Part shown: piece after piece, positions 20,219 through 32,484 of the stretch | How the letters are laid out: each line of letters opens with the position of its first letter | Position numbering within the stretch: position 1 is the first letter of the stretch | Translations under genes and position numbers: made by a program | The notes under the pieces: model-generated | Database searches by the model: none | Told to the model about the DNA's origin: nothing | What the model saw: the letters and a program-made list of their open reading frames with translations, nothing else | Source of the DNA: Paragyromitra xinjiangensis | Lineage: Eukaryota > Ascomycota > Pezizomycetes > Pezizales > Discinaceae | Assembly (NCBI GenBank): GCA_038503065.1 | Contig: JBCAMK010000019.1 | Location: 310,001-374,000, forward strand | DNA length: 64,000 nucleotides | Direction of reading: 5' to 3'

Positions 20219-21008
20219 TTATCTCCCTTGAGCCCACTCTTCGATCGCAGCAATCACTTCCTTGGTAGTGGCGGTTGCCCCAAATATCCCACCCTCCTCT
20301 GCAACCGAGTCCACGGTAGCCTGGTGTAAACTATCTACAGAAGCCCCACATGCATCTTCAACAAGCAAACACTCAAACCCACGATCATTCGCCTCTCTCA
20401 TCGTACTGCTAACACAAACATCCGTAGTCACTCCAGTGATGATCAAATTCATGACCCCCTTGACTTTCAACAATAGTTCAAAGTCAGTGTAAATGAATGC
20501 GGACCTCCCCGGTTTGTCAATTATAGGTTCTCCGAATCGAGGGGTAAGCTCAGTAATAACCCCGTGGCCTTCTTCACCGCGGATCAATAGGCGGCCCATC
20601 GGGCCCTTGTCTCCGATCCCAATACCGCTTGGGTTTTGTCGAGACCGGAACAGCTCACGGGATGTCAGGTCGGAAAGATCTGGGCGGTGTCCTTCGCACG
20701 TGTAGAATACCGGGAATGAGTACTTCCGCGCCAGTGAAAGCAGGGACGAAATCTGCGGTATCACCGCGCGAGTGGAGCCTAGCGTGTAGCCTTGGCTTTC
20801 GAGATATCCTCCATGCGCACAGACTATAAAACGCTTGGTTAGCTTGGCGTTTCGATTAGATTATTAATGATGCTATTGTCAGCTGAAAGTAGGAAATTCA
20901 TTTGTTACAATCGTTTTGCATGTCTATAATTACGAGTGCCGTGGTCTGTGGAGACAGCGAACCGTTATGCGGCCATGCGTATGGAGTTGCGACAATTTGA
21001 GAGGCCAT
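20219..21008 (-). CDS. Isochorismatase-fold cysteine hydrolase, two exons, 234 aa
   Basis: Exons 21008-20909 and 20823-20219 (minus) give 235 codons including the stop. The intron is GTAACA...TTATAG. The protein has the expected catalytic residues of the family: Asp29 in ALVIIDMQNDF, Lys137 in IDKPGRSAF and Cys170 in GVTTDVCVSSTMREANDRG. The motif GGYLESQGY after the first strand is typical of the ureidoacrylate/biuret/N-carbamoyl amidohydrolase branch rather than of classical nicotinamidases. The length is normal for the family (about 200-240). These enzymes hydrolyse amides or vinyl ethers through a cysteine acyl intermediate. No targeting signal is seen, so it is probably cytosolic. The exact substrate is not determinable. 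Confidence 0.88.
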
Positions 21009-24000
21009 AACTGACTTGAGGAGATCTGATAGGTACTGATAGGGAGTGGGGTGAAAAACAAGGAACAGCCTCGGTGGTAAACCATATGGTTACTGTGGGG
21101 AAGGGTCCTTTATGAAATCGTTAATGCAAGACATCCAGCTCTCTAGACTTGGTAGTGGAATCCCTAATCATTGATCCTGGGCCCAGAATCCACTAATTAG
21201 TCGATCTTCATGTTCCTGGTGGATCCCATCGTCGGATGGCGCGAGCAAATACCCCAGCATGTTGGGAATCCACTAATTTGAGAACGACATGCTAGAAACA
21301 GTAATTCCCTCAGAGCCGTTCTAGAATTTAGGGGTAAGGTTAAACCAAAAGAGTAGAGTACGCACACATCTCCGTGGGCTACGCGGAAACAGCTTCATGG
21401 CTAGGGGAAACCGGGTAAAGCGTATAAGGATAACTAATTTAGTTTGACGGTCTTCTTCTCTATGCCGAACCCATCCGCCTCGTCAGCTTTTTCCGGATAT
21501 GTGATATATCTCACAATTCCTCCACCTGTATTCATTCCAAATGTAAAAGGCCGTGCACCCTTTATTCTTGCTTTTGCCTGTCTAGGCCGAGCCTGCCCGG
21601 TTGAAGCTTTTTTTTTCATTCGTTTAGTAGTGAAGTGGGGGCCTTAGCGTGAATTTTTGATAATGTAATCTACAATTTTAGCGGGGGCATTGCATTCTTA
21701 AAGCAGCGTGCGAAAGCAGGAGAGTGGCACGCTGCTGACACACTTAGTCAGCCAGCCCTTCCGATTCTAGCCCCCTCTTACACGTTCGTCGAGATACACC
21801 CCATAAACCCTCATTCAGGGGTAAGGCCTTCGAAAATTATGGTCCAGATACACTACATCATGTTTGCAAACTTCGGCTTATGCATTTTCCTCATTTGTCT
21901 CAGGAGTCTCTTGATCAACCCTAAATGAAAGTGCATGCAGGTTTGGATCGATGTGGGGTAACGCAAATTCTCCGCTAGATCGGTTGTTGGGTCCATTTCT
22001 AGCGCGCTTAAATGAAAATATTCACGCAGGTGATTGTCGACGTTGTTTGGATGGCGCGATGGGTTGGGCTCTTGCATTAGGCAAGATAGAAATGCCAACT
22101 CGCGGCAGAGGATTAACCATGTCGTCGGGTCAATGAGTGGACAATATTACTCGGTAGTTGCGATGCGACGATGTGCCCAGAAGGCCAACTACCCCCACAG
22201 CAAGACTTTATCGGGAATTTTAAGAGAGGTCTGCCATATGTGATCATTTTCTTTCCCGCTGTTCCCAGCTGTTAGGCTAGTCTAGGGAACTCATGTGATA
22301 GGTTTCCCAAACGAACAACATTTCTGATGCATACCCCTCACGTACCCATCAGGAATAAAGAGTGGGTATTGGGTCGTATCACCTGCAAGAGTACTTTAAC
22401 TGGGATGCAGGTCCTCCCGTGTATACTTTATCGAGTGATTGGTATTTCAAGGTATCGAGTGAGAATTTATGCCGGCAGAGTTTGCTGGGTATCATGGTTG
22501 ACTGTTGTTTCTTCTGTTTTCAGCTCCACAACCGGGTTACCGGGTTGTTGCACGTGGCACAAACATTGGCAATAACAGGTACCTGGTTCAAGATCAGGTA
22601 ATCTTTTCTCTATTGGTCTTCGGCAATGCCCTTGGGAAGTTCACTCCATTCAGGAACCGGAGAACCCCGAACTTTTGCAGCAGTGCAAACGGTACGAAGA
22701 AGAAAAAAAATACCAACAACGTCGATTGATCCCCCACACCTAGGAGTTTCGAGATCGCTGCAGGGACAAATATACTTGAAGGTTCCAGCTAGAATTTAGC
22801 GGGATGTCCTTCCCTTGAAATTTCGGCTATTCGAACACGGATCGAAATTTTTCCATTGTATGTAACTCCCTGCGTGGGTGTTGAGAAAGATGGTTGGTTA
22901 CCCGGAACGAGCGGGAGTCTGTGCGCAAGAAAGGAGCATCGTCAGAGTCGGGAAATCCCGGATCGACCAGCCGTGCTCAGTAATTCATCTTTAACGGTGC
23001 TCGGTTCATCAATAGTGCCTAAAATTCTTCTAATCCAGGGGTACTTAGAATGACGCTTCTATAACGTGGAGAGCATCTTACACTGCGAGACACGCGCATC
23101 TCCGATGATTACACTCACAGTTGGGCTTGCTACCAACCAAAGTGACCTCACAAAGCAATGATTTAGATCGTACCATCGCTATCACTATAATCAGCTATCG
23201 GCGGCCAATCGTCCTTGAGTAATGTTATCTGAATATATTTTGCCTTTCGAAATCTAGAGTTATATCCAGAAAGATTTTGGCTCCGGTTATCTTTGGCTTC
23301 ATCAGTTATCTTTGGGCCAACAAAATTAGCCCCTTAAATGTATTAAACGAAAAGTTATTATCCCATATGATCCCGTTAACTGGATGGTGGGGTTTCGTTG
23401 CGAAGTGTAGGGTAGAGGGAAGATGGTTGGTTCACTCAACTCTAATAGAACCGGAAATATGCTAAGATCTTCCATTGTTTCTATATATGACCATACTCGA
23501 TTAGAATGTCCATTTCCGGGGAGTTTTATTCGTCGGAGGTGAGTGACACGTCGTGATTTGAAGCCTTTCTCGCCTATAATACTATTTTCCTTTCTTGGAA
23601 TAGCTCTAAGTAGTGGTAAAGGTCGTCGAGACATCTTTGGGTATGTTATGGTTCTTCACCGGTGCGGTATCAAGTTCAGGAGGTCTAGGATGAGAAAGCA
23701 ATCTATCTCCTGAGTTGGAGAACTTGGGTTGATGCAGGTCCAAATATTTATAGAGGAAGTAAGCTGAACTGATTTGAGGGTATTTTGAGTCATGGCCAAT
23801 CACTCGGGAGTTTGTGAGAGGAGAATTTCCGAGCTGTTGAAACGATGATTAGCTCGCTTTCGGACGAAGGAAAGGCAACTTGAGCTAACCTGAGCTTACT
23901 GTGAAGCTTAGAATACTAGAATGAATAGAGTCTGAGGCATTATGAAGCCCTCAGTATGTCATTAGTGTTCAAGAAGTTCGGAAATAGCAGAAGTCAATCA

Positions 24001-25025
24001 ACAGGTTTTGAAAATGACCCGCAGCATCCGCAAAAGGGTTGATATCTGATAAGGAAAAGATGAAATAGATTGTCAGCATTATACATCCTATCCAGAAGTA
24101 GCCTCGTGCCCACCCGGGTTTTTTTCTCAGTATTTGGTGCTTAAGATCTGGATTCTCCCTACGCACGATCGGCTTATCAACCAAAATTAAGTTTTCTAAT
24201 CCCCAACATTTGCTATTCTGTGGCTCGACCTTTTGACGGGGAAATTCTTTCAAGCACAAACGCTATAGCCGTACTTTCGGTCTGGTTTGTTGCATATGGT
24301 TCGGTGTTCGATGGAGCCTTCTGTCCGGGGTAGGTTGGGGTGAGCGAAGTGAATTGAAACTAGCGGTGGTCGGTGTTGCGTGACCGCATGATAACATTAA
24401 TAGGTGGCTGGGTCATAGATTATCTGTTAGCTCTGGCTATTTTCCGCTCGCTGAAGAACAACAGAGTTTTTGGGACGGACTAGAATTATTCGCTACTTGT
24501 CACAACCTGTCACTCGGGAGAAAGTGCCAAGACGGAAATTACCGAAGAGATATTGTATTACCAACCTCAACTTTGCTTGTATTCACTGGGGTAAAGTTAC
24601 ATGTAGTTGGAAGTTGTATCGGGGGGATTCGTTGCTTTCCAAAAGTGTTAACTTTGGGGAACTTGTGGTATGTATGACTGTTTTTATCAGCAATTTTGAA
24701 AATGCTGGTGTTGGGAATTACATGTATATCGGTGTGGGGTGCTTACATGCAGTATTATGAAGTAAGCTCTGTGATATAGTCGTGTCAGCTGAGCCAGAGG
24801 ATATACATACAATCGATCTGATGGACTGTCTCGTGACAGTTAACTAGCGTTCGGGCGAAGTATAATAAGCTCATTATTTATACTTGACAAAAGCTTTAGG
24901 ATACCTCAATCATCATATCATCCTTCATCTAAAGACACAATTTTATTTTCCATTCCGATCTCTGCACCTAGGATTTTTCAATAATCAAGTGGCTTTGCTG
25001 TTGACTGAATATACCTGATTCAAAG
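21009..25025. other. 4-kb gene-poor stretch
   Basis: I find no gene I can defend. Two frames were considered. One at 21434-21619 (-) is 61 residues and basic, starting MKKKASTGQARPRQ. One at 23969-24259 (-) is 96 residues with a hydrophobic span, GYFWIGCIMLTIYFIFSL. Neither has a paralogue, neighbouring exon or known motif. No terminal inverted repeats or tandem arrays were noticed. Confidence 0.35.
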
Positions 25026-25824
25026 ATGGATGTCGAGGACGGTAAGTCAGCCTTGTTTGCTGCTGTTTCTCTGGGAGCAATCTTAAAGCTGATTTCATTA
25101 TCTATTCCGGCGTTGCTAGGATACCAAACACTTTATGCAAAAGTCGGCAGTGACCTTGATTGCCCTTCAAGGTCGAAATCTACATCACCGAGAGTCGAGT
25201 ACTCATGTGTCTCTGCAGATGCCAAGGGATTGGTGGAAGACACCACTACTATGAATTGTCTGTTTGAAAATAGACGGTCTAAATCTGTACCAGCGGGATG
25301 CTGTCGCTCGGATTCCAAAGGCCTGGATGGGGCCATGTGGTTTGAATCCGAGTCAGTGGATTATTCGTGTATGGAGGAACTTAAAGAAGTAGAGCAAGCC
25401 TCTGAAGGGGCCTCTAGTGCTGTTATAGAGTATCTTACTCGTGGGATAATGTCTGAACCATGCCGTGAAGACTATTCTATCAACCATGGTATAGTCCTCC
25501 TCCTCATAGCTATGTTATACAAAACTGACGATCAAAGCTATCGATGTCATCCTCTCGGGACAGTTTCACGGAATGAGGCTACCCTCTCCCGGGGAGCAAG
25601 ATTTTGATGGTTTGGTTGAATATTGTACTAAGGTGGTGAATAAAGCCAAGCTAGGTTGGAAGAAACTTGCTGTAGATGTCAACAAAGTTGAAGGTGGGTT
25701 GAAGGAGCATGTTCAAGTCATCCTTGAGCACCGAGTAATGCATGACGGCTCTTACCTGGATCCCTGTAGCGGAGATAACGATTCGAGGGTATCACATGTA
25801 TCCTTCTGTGTGTTGGTAATTTGA
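25026..25824 (+). CDS. Unrecognised two-exon protein, 249 aa
   Basis: Exon 1 is 25026-25488 and exon 2 25538-25824. The 49-bp intron (GTATAG...CAAAG) has a CTGAC branch-like site 10 bases before its end and restores frame, giving ...DYSINHAIDVILSGQFHGMR across the junction. Residues about 8-36 are hydrophobic (LFAAVSLGAILKLISLSIPA), suggesting a signal anchor. Several Cys and acidic residues lie at 46-150, and the C-terminal part is helical and Lys-rich. I do not recognise a family. Without the splice, exon 1 runs on for another 39 codons, so an unspliced 193-residue form is an alternative. More exons downstream are possible: at 26162 an acceptor-like GTTGTAG precedes an open stretch. Confidence 0.45.
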
Positions 25825-26846
25825 AAAGAGTGGTACTAATCCAAAGAAGCCATGTTTAGAAGGAATAGATGTACCGGAAGACTTCGGTGCGTTATAAATA
25901 GCTTGACTTTCGTCGTTGGTGTTGGTCATTTCTGGTAATCATTCAATAAGAGGGCTCATTGCCGGAGGGATTGATGGATGGATGAAGAGGATACGTGAAA
26001 ACGACTTTATATTGTTTTGTTCTCTTTTCTTTTCTTGACTTCGGTTAAAAGAGCTTATATTGATTGAATTGGCAATGAATTCAAGTATACGAGTGTTAAG
26101 TTTATGAATACAGGCCTGTATAACTCACTGCTCTTATGATTTATACTTTGCTGGGTTGTAGGCGATGTCCAGTTGCGCGTTGGGCTCTTCGATGGGGGTA
26201 GAAACGGTGGTTTTGTGGGGTTGAGATTATCTTGCGTGGTGGCAAACGTGCCGAGCGACATAGAGCAAGGGATAGAGATGGTGGAGATGAACGAATGTTC
26301 ATGGGGAATTGGGGAATTGGGGGGCTAATAAGGAATTTATGAAGATATTATCGGTGTTTGTGAGCACTGTATTAAACTTTCCGCTTTTGGAGGTTGGAGC
26401 AGCGCGCCGGATGATCGCTGGGTGGGGGCTGGAAGGCAACCCTGACCCTGCACGTGGGAGTGAACCTTATTTCAACATCTTGGTTCCACAACATGCCTAT
26501 CCAATTGCCATCTTTGACTCTGCTTTATCGGTGAGTATCGCGGGTGTTATTGCGCAAGCGAGCTGTGGCCGCGATGTGTTCCTGGAGGCGGAGTTTGGTT
26601 AAGTGGTGGTTTTGAGAATGTTAACCAAAGGATAATGCGACGATGGTTCGCTGTAGTTTCCTATGGATCTTAGACTCATGCGTCTCAGATATCAAACTCA
26701 CTGTACTCGATGCCATCTAATGGGTCACGATGATGTAGTAAACATGGGTATTTTCTAATCGATTCTGGTATAAACTTTTAAAATCACTTTTTTGTTGATA
26801 AAACTAACTATCCCCCCCTTACTAGACCCCATATGTTTCCCCCCTC
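25825..26846. other. Intergenic; one doubtful open stretch
   Basis: A frame at 26309-26602 (+) and an overlapping antisense frame at 26055-26261 exist without recognisable motifs. The segment from 26163 reads in one frame as DVQLRVGLFDGGRNGGFVGL before a stop at about 26326; it could be a terminal exon of the 25026 gene, but I cannot build the junction. Confidence 0.3.
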
Positions 26847-29800
26847 TTACTCCCGCCTCTGACGGGCCCTCTTCCCGTCTTGGGATTTGTTGCACAAGGC
26901 AAACAAGCGATCGTACTCCCTGTCTTCCTCCTCTTCCCGAAGTATCGCCTCCTCATAGGCTCTCGCCTGTGCTTCCTGCTCCTCGGTGATTTCCCCATCA
27001 GGGAAATCTGCCTCATCCTCCTCGCTCCAGGCATCCCAATCCTCCTCTTCCTCGGCCTCGTTGAGAGTCACTTCGGGAGTGAAAATTGTAGGGGAAGCAC
27101 CCCTCAGTGGTGCAATAACCCGGGAGGTAGTGGTGTTGGTGGGGGTTGATGCGGCTTCGCCGCTACGGCCTCGCTTCTTTGAGGTGGAAGTGGAGAGGGT
27201 GGCAGCGGGCGCTGGATTCTTGGGGGTAGACGGACCAGCAAACAACGACGCGGTGAATGGTAGAGAGGTAGCGGATGGAGAAGGGGTGGAGGGAGTCTGC
27301 TGTGGGGATGGGCCCTGGGCAAACGACAGGTTCGTGCTCGTACCTGGCTCGGGTATGGCTGGAAATTGATCTGTTTGCAACGTTAACCTAGGATGTTGGA
27401 TAGGGTGAAGAAACTTACTGTTAGCCATATTTCCTGGGGCATCCTCCACTTCAGCCATATCTTCGTCGTGTCTATCCGCCCCCGCATTTTCCGTGGCCTT
27501 TTTATCCACAACAGCTTCCTCCCCAGAGGTTTCCGCCATCTCCTCGTCTGTCTCCTGTTGCACCCCGGTGGGGCCCGACTGCATTGTCGCATCATCTGCC
27601 ATAGAGTGGTCTTCGTCGTACCAGGCGATCACTGAAAAGCCTGGGCCTGCACTAACTTGTGGAGCATCCATGGTAGTGTCAGTGTCAGTGTCGGTGGTCT
27701 GATGCTGGGAATTGCTGACCCCGGAGAACGTGGTCGTCTGCGGGGCGGAGTTGGAGAAATGTGGGTGGGCTTGTTGGGTGGTGGAGACGTCGATACTCTG
27801 AATGCTGGGGGGAAGGGAGGAGATGGTAAAGGTATTGGGGATGAGAAAGGGAATGTTGCTGTTGGTGTTGGGAGAGAGGAAGTAGGAAGTATCGTTAATT
27901 GAAGTGCTGTGATGGGTCGCCAAATTTATAGACATAAGAGGAATGCCTTTGGTATTATCGATGTCCATCGGATGGTCGTGATATCCAACATGAGGAGTAC
28001 CATTTTCAATACAGTTATGATGGGAGATGTTGGGGGTGGAGGCATTAACATTATCTCCAGAGCCGTCTAAATTCACATCTCTAGAAGTAGAGAAGTTATA
28101 GTCTGAAGTGGTTGGACAGGCGATCTCTATCTCGTTTTGAGATGGCTCGTTGGCAGTGATATGGTTGTTAGATGGGCTGGACTGTATATCAGTCTCGGAA
28201 ATAGGGTGATTAGCGGAGATGGATACGATATTTGGTGTCTCGATGAGGGAAAATTCGGCAGCTACCACTTGTGTCTCGGTGTTCTCGGAGGTGCCTGAAA
28301 TGTTGTGGGAGCTTTTGGCTTTGTCGAGGGTCTGAGAGAAATGGTTCTCGGTAATGGGGTAATAAATGCCTATGGTCTTGGATTCCGAGGATTCAGGGGT
28401 GAGGACAGTAGTGGAAATATCGCCAACTGAGTGGTTGACTTCCTCGTTCTCAAGGGTTGGTACGGTAGGCTCGACATAAATAAGGGCTGATTTCTCTATA
28501 TCGTCGAAGGATACTTGGAGAGTGCAAGCATTAGTGTTGGTTGAGTCCAAACCGAGGAGTTTGGCGTGACTGGGGTAGGTGTCTTCCTGAAGGGCATTAG
28601 ATGAATATTCATTGTATGACTCGGAGGAGGTGGTCTCGAAGTTTGTCGGGTCGCTGTCTGTGGGGTCGGGGTTTTGGAGATCGACTTCCACGCCATCAGC
28701 CTCGGAGAACTCTGTAATGGAGAGATTATTGCCCGAATAATTATCTTTGATGTTCAATTCTGAGGGCTGAATATTGGACGGCATAAGGGTGATTGCCTCC
28801 GTGTCCGCTTGATATTGTGAAATTTCGTGGGTGGGTGAATTTTCCCACTTTGGCTCGTCCTCGGGAGTTTTCATCTTGATGAAGTTGGTTTCCTACTCGT
28901 AGCGATTAGTAATTTGGAATTTGGTGGGGGAGTTCACATTCACTGGCTCTCCTTTGGTGGCCTCGGTAATGTTGAAAGTCGTTATATCCTTGGTGTTGAT
29001 GCTGGGAAGGTCAACTTGATGAACCTTGTTGGTTGGATTCTGGAGCTCGGTAGTAGAGTCTACTGGGTTACTCTGGTGAGGCTCGGGGTTGGCGTTCGGG
29101 GAAACTGTTTCGGAAGTCTCAGTGACGACATAGTTAAGGGAATTTTCGATATCCGGTGGTGTGGTAGTGATCTCAGAGGTCTTGAAGGGGCTTTCAGAGC
29201 TGTCGCAGATCAAACTCTCCGCTGTGGTGTTGTGAAGCTTTTGCTTGCGATAGAGAGCGCAGTCTTTAAACCAACAAGAAAGATTATATGGCAGAAAACG
29301 ATATTCCTTATGCCTTGGACGTAAACGAAATGGGCGGTGGCTGTTTGTAGAGCGCTGAACTGGAGGATTTTCGATAGTCTAGGAGTGCGGGTTAGTGGAT
29401 TGAGCTTAGGTTCTACTATTATGAGGAGTGATGCTTACCGTAACGTTTTGTGATAGGACTACTTCTTCTTTCCTCTCCTGGCCGACAAGCTGCTGAACTT
29501 CTTTGGCTGCTGAGTCCCCCATAACTTCCTCCGCTTCAACCACGGGGCTTGATTTCTCCTTCTTAAAGACTTCCGCTTCATGAGTAACTCTAACTTGAAC
29601 CAAGGGGTTCGGAATCCGCTTCTCCTCGACCTTATCCTTAGCCTTCTGTGGTTCAATTACCCATAGCTCTCCATCTCTTCGTCAAAGAGCTTTAATAAGA
29701 AGCTCGTGCAGCCGCTCAACGGTGACCTTTGTGGCAGGGCGGGAGCGCTGTGGCTTTTCTGCGATGAATGGTGTATCCCGAGGGGATGGACTTGGTGGTT

Positions 29801-30214
29801 TAGGAATCGGCAGTGGTTCGTCCTCTTGGTAAGCGTTCTGGATCGGTAAAACTGACTTTTTGAAAACAGCTATATGGATGCCAATCATAAATCAACAGGC
29901 TACAACCGAGGGAGAGGAAGGGGTAAATATTTACTATCGTTGACCCACAATTCATCCCCCAACCAACTTCCGTTTATCACAGCCCCACCCTTACGTCCTA
30001 AAACCGTACTATAAATCGAAGAGGAGACGCTGATGAGAAGCAAAATAAATGGCGTGAAGAAGGACGACTGTAGCTTCTCGATGCAGAGTTGAAGGTAATG
30101 GAACGATTCGACCAGGATGATCAAAGGCATGAGGCATGGACAGCATGAAAGAAGAATGCCGCAGGCAATGATGGTGAAGAGAGAATAGAAAAAAGTGTCG
30201 ATAGCGGACTCCAT
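26847..30214 (-). CDS. Large unrecognised protein, five exons, about 1047 codons, interrupted by one in-frame TGA
   Basis: Minus-strand exons 30214-29935, 29869-29439, 29378-28944, 28892-27419 and 27370-26847 sum to 1048 codons. Splice sites are GTAAAT...ATATAG, GTAAGC...CCTAG, GTGAAT...GAGTAG (with a TACTAAT branch site) and GTAAGT...AACAG, all in phase. The N-terminus has hydrophobic spans (FFYSLFTIIACGILLSC and LIILVESFHYL), then a Pro-rich linker and a Lys/Glu-rich region. Exon 3 contains EYRFLPYNLSCWFKDCALYR, which looks like a conserved motif, and the remaining 650 residues are Ser/Thr/Asn-rich ending in an acidic tail (AEEEEDWDAWSEEDEADF). A single TGA at 29684-29682 interrupts exon 2, within ERLHELLIKAL-stop-RRDGELWVIEP. 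The reading continues coherently after it, so this is readthrough, a recent mutation, a sequencing error or a missed splice. I do not recognise the family. Confidence 0.55.
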
Positions 30215-31843
30215 TATGAAGGAGTGGCAACGTGAGAGAAGCGGTGAAAATATGAAGAGTATCAAGAAGGAGGAAAGTGAAGGCGGATGTAGTATAGTGA
30301 ATTTCAAAAGGACTTTGCTTTGGAAATCTGCGAGACGGAAGTCGATACGAGAATCTATTGTGAAGATTGGGAGGGAAAGTAAAAGGGAGGAAAAGGGAAA
30401 AGGAAGAAAGTGAAGATACGTGTAGTGGGGGGATGGGGTGGGTGCTTGTAAAACAAAATTCTATGGCTTTAGGCATTGTAGTATTTCATTACATAGCTTA
30501 TTTTCGTCCTATCTTAAGTCTTACATGTAATCTTGAAGTTTTTTTCCCTCCCAAAAACATTATATTAAACGGCGTAGCCAAGATTGAATGATAATCTTAG
30601 GCTACATCACGTCACTCGCTATTTTCAATTTTTTTTCGTCCAGTTCTGTGTTGTTGAGGGCGAGTGTTAACACTATAGAATGGATAGAGTTTACTAATAG
30701 ATATTAGAAGATAACATAGGTTTTGGAGCTATTCATCAGGATGACATTCATTGACTTATTCATGTTAGAGAGGGAACTGCAATAGTTAATACTGTACATT
30801 TGAAACCTGTTACTATGAAGACTCCCGAATGATAATCTTGGTTGACCTACTGGGTATGTTTGTTAGCCGTGATCGCCGTAACTTTGAGTAACTGAATTTT
30901 GGAATTTTGGAAAAATAGTAACTTGATGTAATCGAAGGCGCCGCTAGTTGCAGTTTTTGGGCGAAGAATTGTGACTAGTTTTATCTAGTAGCGCGAAAGG
31001 CCTTTTTGCATGGGATTATCTAGGGAGCTCATGCGTACTTAGGTCAGGGATATGGCAATGGGACAGGCCTCATAGTCCCCATCGCTACCTTTAGAGGGAG
31101 AAATCACATTGCTACACTTCTACAACTCTGGCCCAAGTTATTCTAGGTTTCCTTGGCCGTTAACTACATGAAGATCTGATTTTGACTCAGTAATGCTACG
31201 AATGGCCCCATGCGACTTTTGGCAGCGCCCAGTCGTTAAGACTCTCTCACTGGCTCTTTGCTATAATTATAAGATGGGGTTATACTTTGAGTTTTGGCAA
31301 AGAGCTTTCCACAAGGGCTATAGCTTGTGCATCTAGCATCTGGCATCTTCGAGGGAGGTACTTCTTCAGAAAAATCGCCGATCTTAGGGGTGGTGCGATA
31401 TGGATGTGGCGTTTTGGTGTCTTATGCCATTTCTAAAGCCCACAGATGGCTTAGAAAGCCCTGAAATAATGTCGATTCCTCACTCTGCCCGTAACCCTGA
31501 GGGAAATTTGCAGACCCGTGCCTAAGTCGCCATGGCCATTGAATATTAAAGTGCGGAGTACGTCGTTACCCTATTGGTCTTAGGGAATGAATAGGGACTA
31601 AAGGTGTAACGGGGTATGCAGGGGACAGGTTTTGCGCAGTATATTTAATTACCATAGTACACCTGCCTAGCCCAGTCTTTTCAGGCTACTATGCAAAAGT
31701 TAAAGTGATGGGGCTGAGAGCGGGCCTAGGGTTCAGCCCTAGAACTCATAACTGGGACATAGCTCAGCCAGAATGAACAACTTCCCTTGAAACCGTCACC
31801 GGTATTCTTCACCGTTCCCTCAGCTTGAGTAATAAACTATAAA
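30215..31843. other. 1.6-kb stretch without a recognised gene
   Basis: Frames at 30195-30591 overlap the opposite gene's first exon. The rest (30600-31840) is AT-rich and contains no frame with motifs, and no repeat was noticed. Confidence 0.4.
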
Positions 31844-32484
31844 ATGCCCGCGGCCAACGTTGCTCGTCTTCTTGAAGCGGCTAAGACTCACTATGTTCGT
31901 GGTATTTTCTGGAATCTATTTCACTGCTACGGTTACTAATTGATCTACTTTAAATAGCAAAAACAGTATTATGCTGAGTTCTTTAAGCCAGCAAAAATCC
32001 TAGAATCTTTCAACTCCGGGGGGACAGTGGACAATCATCATCTCAGTGCCTCTTGGAACTGTGAAACCGCTGATGAAGTTCTAAGGAGAGGCCTACAAGA
32101 AACGGAAGCGGAGATGTTGGCCCTAGAGAAGCGGATTGATCGTGACAAGTTGCGTCTTACCTACCTATCAACCTGCCGACCGATGATCGTCGCCTATCAG
32201 CAGGAGAGGAAGCTGTCAGATGAGAGATGGAAGGCAATTGGCGGTGAGTTCAATGCGTCGGTTCTGCGTCCACAGCTGCTGGAGAAACTCAATGACCGCC
32301 TCTCCGCCATTGAAAAAATTAGCGGAGCGCCACTAGGGTATAAAGCTGAGGCAATCAGCCAGGAAATGGGTGATATAGATGGGGTATGTGATAAATCGAG
32401 ATTCAGAGGACCTAGATTGAGATTAACCCTGCTAACTTTAAATAGGATAGTAACGGTGGAACGGTGGGGGAAGGTAAAATGTGA
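31844..32484 (+). CDS. Small helical, coiled-coil-like protein, three exons, 171 aa
   Basis: Exons 31844-31894, 31958-32383 and 32446-32484 give 172 codons with stop. Introns are GTTCGT...AAATAG (with ACTAAT branch) and GTATGT...AAATAG (with CTAAC branch), both in phase 0. Residues about 50-85 (DEVLRRGLQETEAEMLALEK followed by RIDRDKLRL) have the heptad-like charge and Leu pattern of a coiled coil, and another helix follows around 110-140. The C-terminus is a short Gly-rich tail. I do not recognise the family. If the last intron is retained the frame runs to 32518 instead, so the C-terminal end is the least certain part. Confidence 0.55.

Noticed and set aside
24098..24120. GCCTCGTGCCCACCCGG as another copy of the short insertion element
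   Set aside because: Only about 10 bases match, no second end and no direct duplication.
26309..26602. 97-codon frame
   Set aside because: No motif, paralogue or splice partner; possible but unsupported.
28893..28895. Second in-frame stop (TAG) in the large gene 26847-30214
   Set aside because: It is the end of a 51-bp intron with GTGAAT donor, TACTAAT branch site and GAGTAG acceptor, so it is removed by splicing.
29213..29324. Separate small gene at 28893-29213
   Set aside because: It is exon 3 of the large minus-strand gene; its upstream part continues into EYRFLPYNLSCWFKDC and a proper acceptor at 29379.
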